Assembly: GCA_025774205.1 (NCBI GenBank)
Contig: JALGWK010000237.1
Location: forward strand, 1 to 6,978
DNA length: 6,978 nucleotides
Direction: 5' to 3'
DNA from: a bacterium
Lineage (GTDB): Bacteria > Blakebacterota > Blakebacteria > Blakebacterales > Blakebacteraceae
Below, in pieces: positions 6,414-6,978 of this stretch; positions within the stretch are counted from its first letter, which is position 1; every line of letters starts with the position of its first letter. The notes under the pieces were generated by a model that worked only from the letters and a program-made list of their open reading frames with translations, was not told the origin of the DNA and made no database searches. The position numbers and the translations under genes are program-made.

Positions 6414-6978
6414 CTATTCCTCCTGAACAGACAGGGACGGGACATCATCCTGATAATAGAGCCTGTACCGCATGCCGGTCGAGGCGACGATCGCACCCCC
6501 GTCGGTGACCAGGAGGGCCTCCACCCCGTCGAGATCCTCAACCAGCGCCAGGCCATCGATCTCGCCCAGCACGAACACAGCCGTAGCGAGGGCATCCGCG
6601 TCGAGGGCGGAACCGGCCGTGACGGTCACGCTCGCGACTCCCGCGGCGCTCCTTCCCGTCCGGGGATCGATGAGGTGGTGCCACTTCTGTCCGGCATCGA
6701 AGAAACGCTCGTAACCCCCGCTGGTCGCGACCGCGTTCCCGGCCAGTGAGATGGTTGCCAGGAGCCCCTCCGGTTCCAGCGGATCCCGAACAGCGAGCCG
6801 CCAGGGCTCACCGACCCGGTCCCCGAGGGCGCCCAGATCCCCTCCGGCGTTGACCAGACCATGATCGATCCCGCCCAGCTCCAGGGCGGCGACCGCCAGG
6901 TCGATGGCGTACCCCTTGGCTATCCCCCCGAGGGTGATTTCCACTCCGGCGGGGAGGGAGACCTGGTCCCCATCGACG
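6414..6978 (-). CDS. apbE: FAD:protein FMN transferase, ApbE family (C-terminal part, runs off the window)
   Basis: ApbE moves FMN from FAD onto a threonine or serine of an exported target protein, usually of the FMN-binding domain class (NqrC, RnfG and relatives). About 187 residues are visible, open to the right edge, so the N-terminus is missing from this window. Visible motifs in order: VEITLGGIAKGYAID (the FAD- and metal-binding LGGIAKGYA signature), GLVNAGGD, AVATSGGYERFF, HHLIDPRTG and the DALATAVFVLG segment that contributes to magnesium binding. The protein ends at VQEE with TAG at 6416-6414. A GTG at 6944 falls inside the conserved core, so it is an internal codon and not the start. 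The ribosome binding site of the following gene lies within the last codons, so the two are tightly coupled. No flavin-acceptor gene is visible in the window. The adjacent cytochrome suggests a role in electron transfer outside the cytoplasm, which is inference. Many ApbE proteins are lipoproteins, but the leader cannot be seen here. Confidence 0.93.
   Translation of the reverse strand, partial: VDGDQVSLPAGVEITLGGIAKGYAIDLAVAALELGGIDHGLVNAGGDLGALGDRVGEPWRLAVRDPLEPEGLLATISLAGNAVATSGGYERFFDAGQKWHHLIDPRTGRSAAGVASVTVTAGSALDADALATAVFVLGEIDGLALVEDLDGVEALLVTDGGAIVASTGMRYRLYYQDDVPSLSVQEE
6419..6424 (-). promoter_or_regulatory. Ribosome binding site of the TIM barrel gene inside the apbE end
   Basis: AGGAGG on the minus strand overlaps the last apbE codons (C-A-G G-A-G G-A-A before TAG). 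The TAG is followed at once by ATG ATG. Ribosomes finishing apbE would be placed on this site, which fits translational coupling. Confidence 0.8.

Noticed and set aside
5664-6749. Long plus-strand open frame opposite the TIM barrel and apbE genes
   Set aside because: It lies antisense to two well-supported genes and has no recognisable motif. Its composition is what high-GC codon bias produces on the opposite strand. The plus-strand frames at 4768-5577 and 2870-3547 are rejected for the same reason.

Overview
The window is GC-rich bacterial DNA with dense gene packing. The gene families are exported Gfo/Idh/MocA oxidoreductases, Tat-dependent lipoprotein sugar isomerases, NapC/NrfH-type cytochromes and SUMF1-like proteins. 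These are common in environmental Gram-negative lineages such as Planctomycetota, Latescibacterota, Gemmatimonadota and Rhodothermota. This is only an impression from gene content; no rRNA or other marker is present to fix the taxonomy.

Layout, left to right. (1) A minus-strand AlkA-like DNA glycosylase (21-653). (2) A divergent intergenic region (654-878). (3) A plus-strand exported serine hydrolase of the class C beta-lactamase family (879-2616). Its 5' end is out of frame with the rest, and the conserved segment at the break is missing. (4) A 33-base convergent gap. (5) A minus-strand Gfo/Idh/MocA oxidoreductase (2650-3909), broken twice: near its 5' end, where the nucleotide-binding glycine motif is absent, and near its 3' end. 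(6) A membrane-anchored tetraheme cytochrome c fused to a SUMF1/FGE-like domain (3970-5472). (7) A Tat-type lipoprotein sugar isomerase/epimerase-like TIM barrel (5472-6413). (8) The C-terminal part of an ApbE flavin transferase running off the right edge (6414-6978).

The last four genes run leftwards and look like one operon: apbE, TIM barrel, cytochrome-SUMF, oxidoreductase. ApbE and the TIM barrel gene abut with no gap, the TIM barrel and cytochrome genes overlap by one base, and 60 bases separate the cytochrome from the oxidoreductase. All four products are expected at or outside the cytoplasmic membrane. My inference is an extracytoplasmic module. The oxidoreductase and TIM barrel would act on a sugar or glycoside, in the manner of known oxidoreductase plus isomerase-fold pairs that cleave glycosides through 3-keto intermediates. 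The tetraheme protein and an ApbE-flavinylated partner would handle electrons. The substrate is not visible in the sequence.

The two most notable observations are the cytochrome-SUMF fusion, whose SUMF part lacks the copper-binding cysteines of true formylglycine-generating enzyme, and the three reading-frame disruptions in two neighbouring genes. At two of the three breaks a conserved protein segment is missing, so these are not simple single-base slips. Real gene decay and assembly or sequencing artefact both remain possible.
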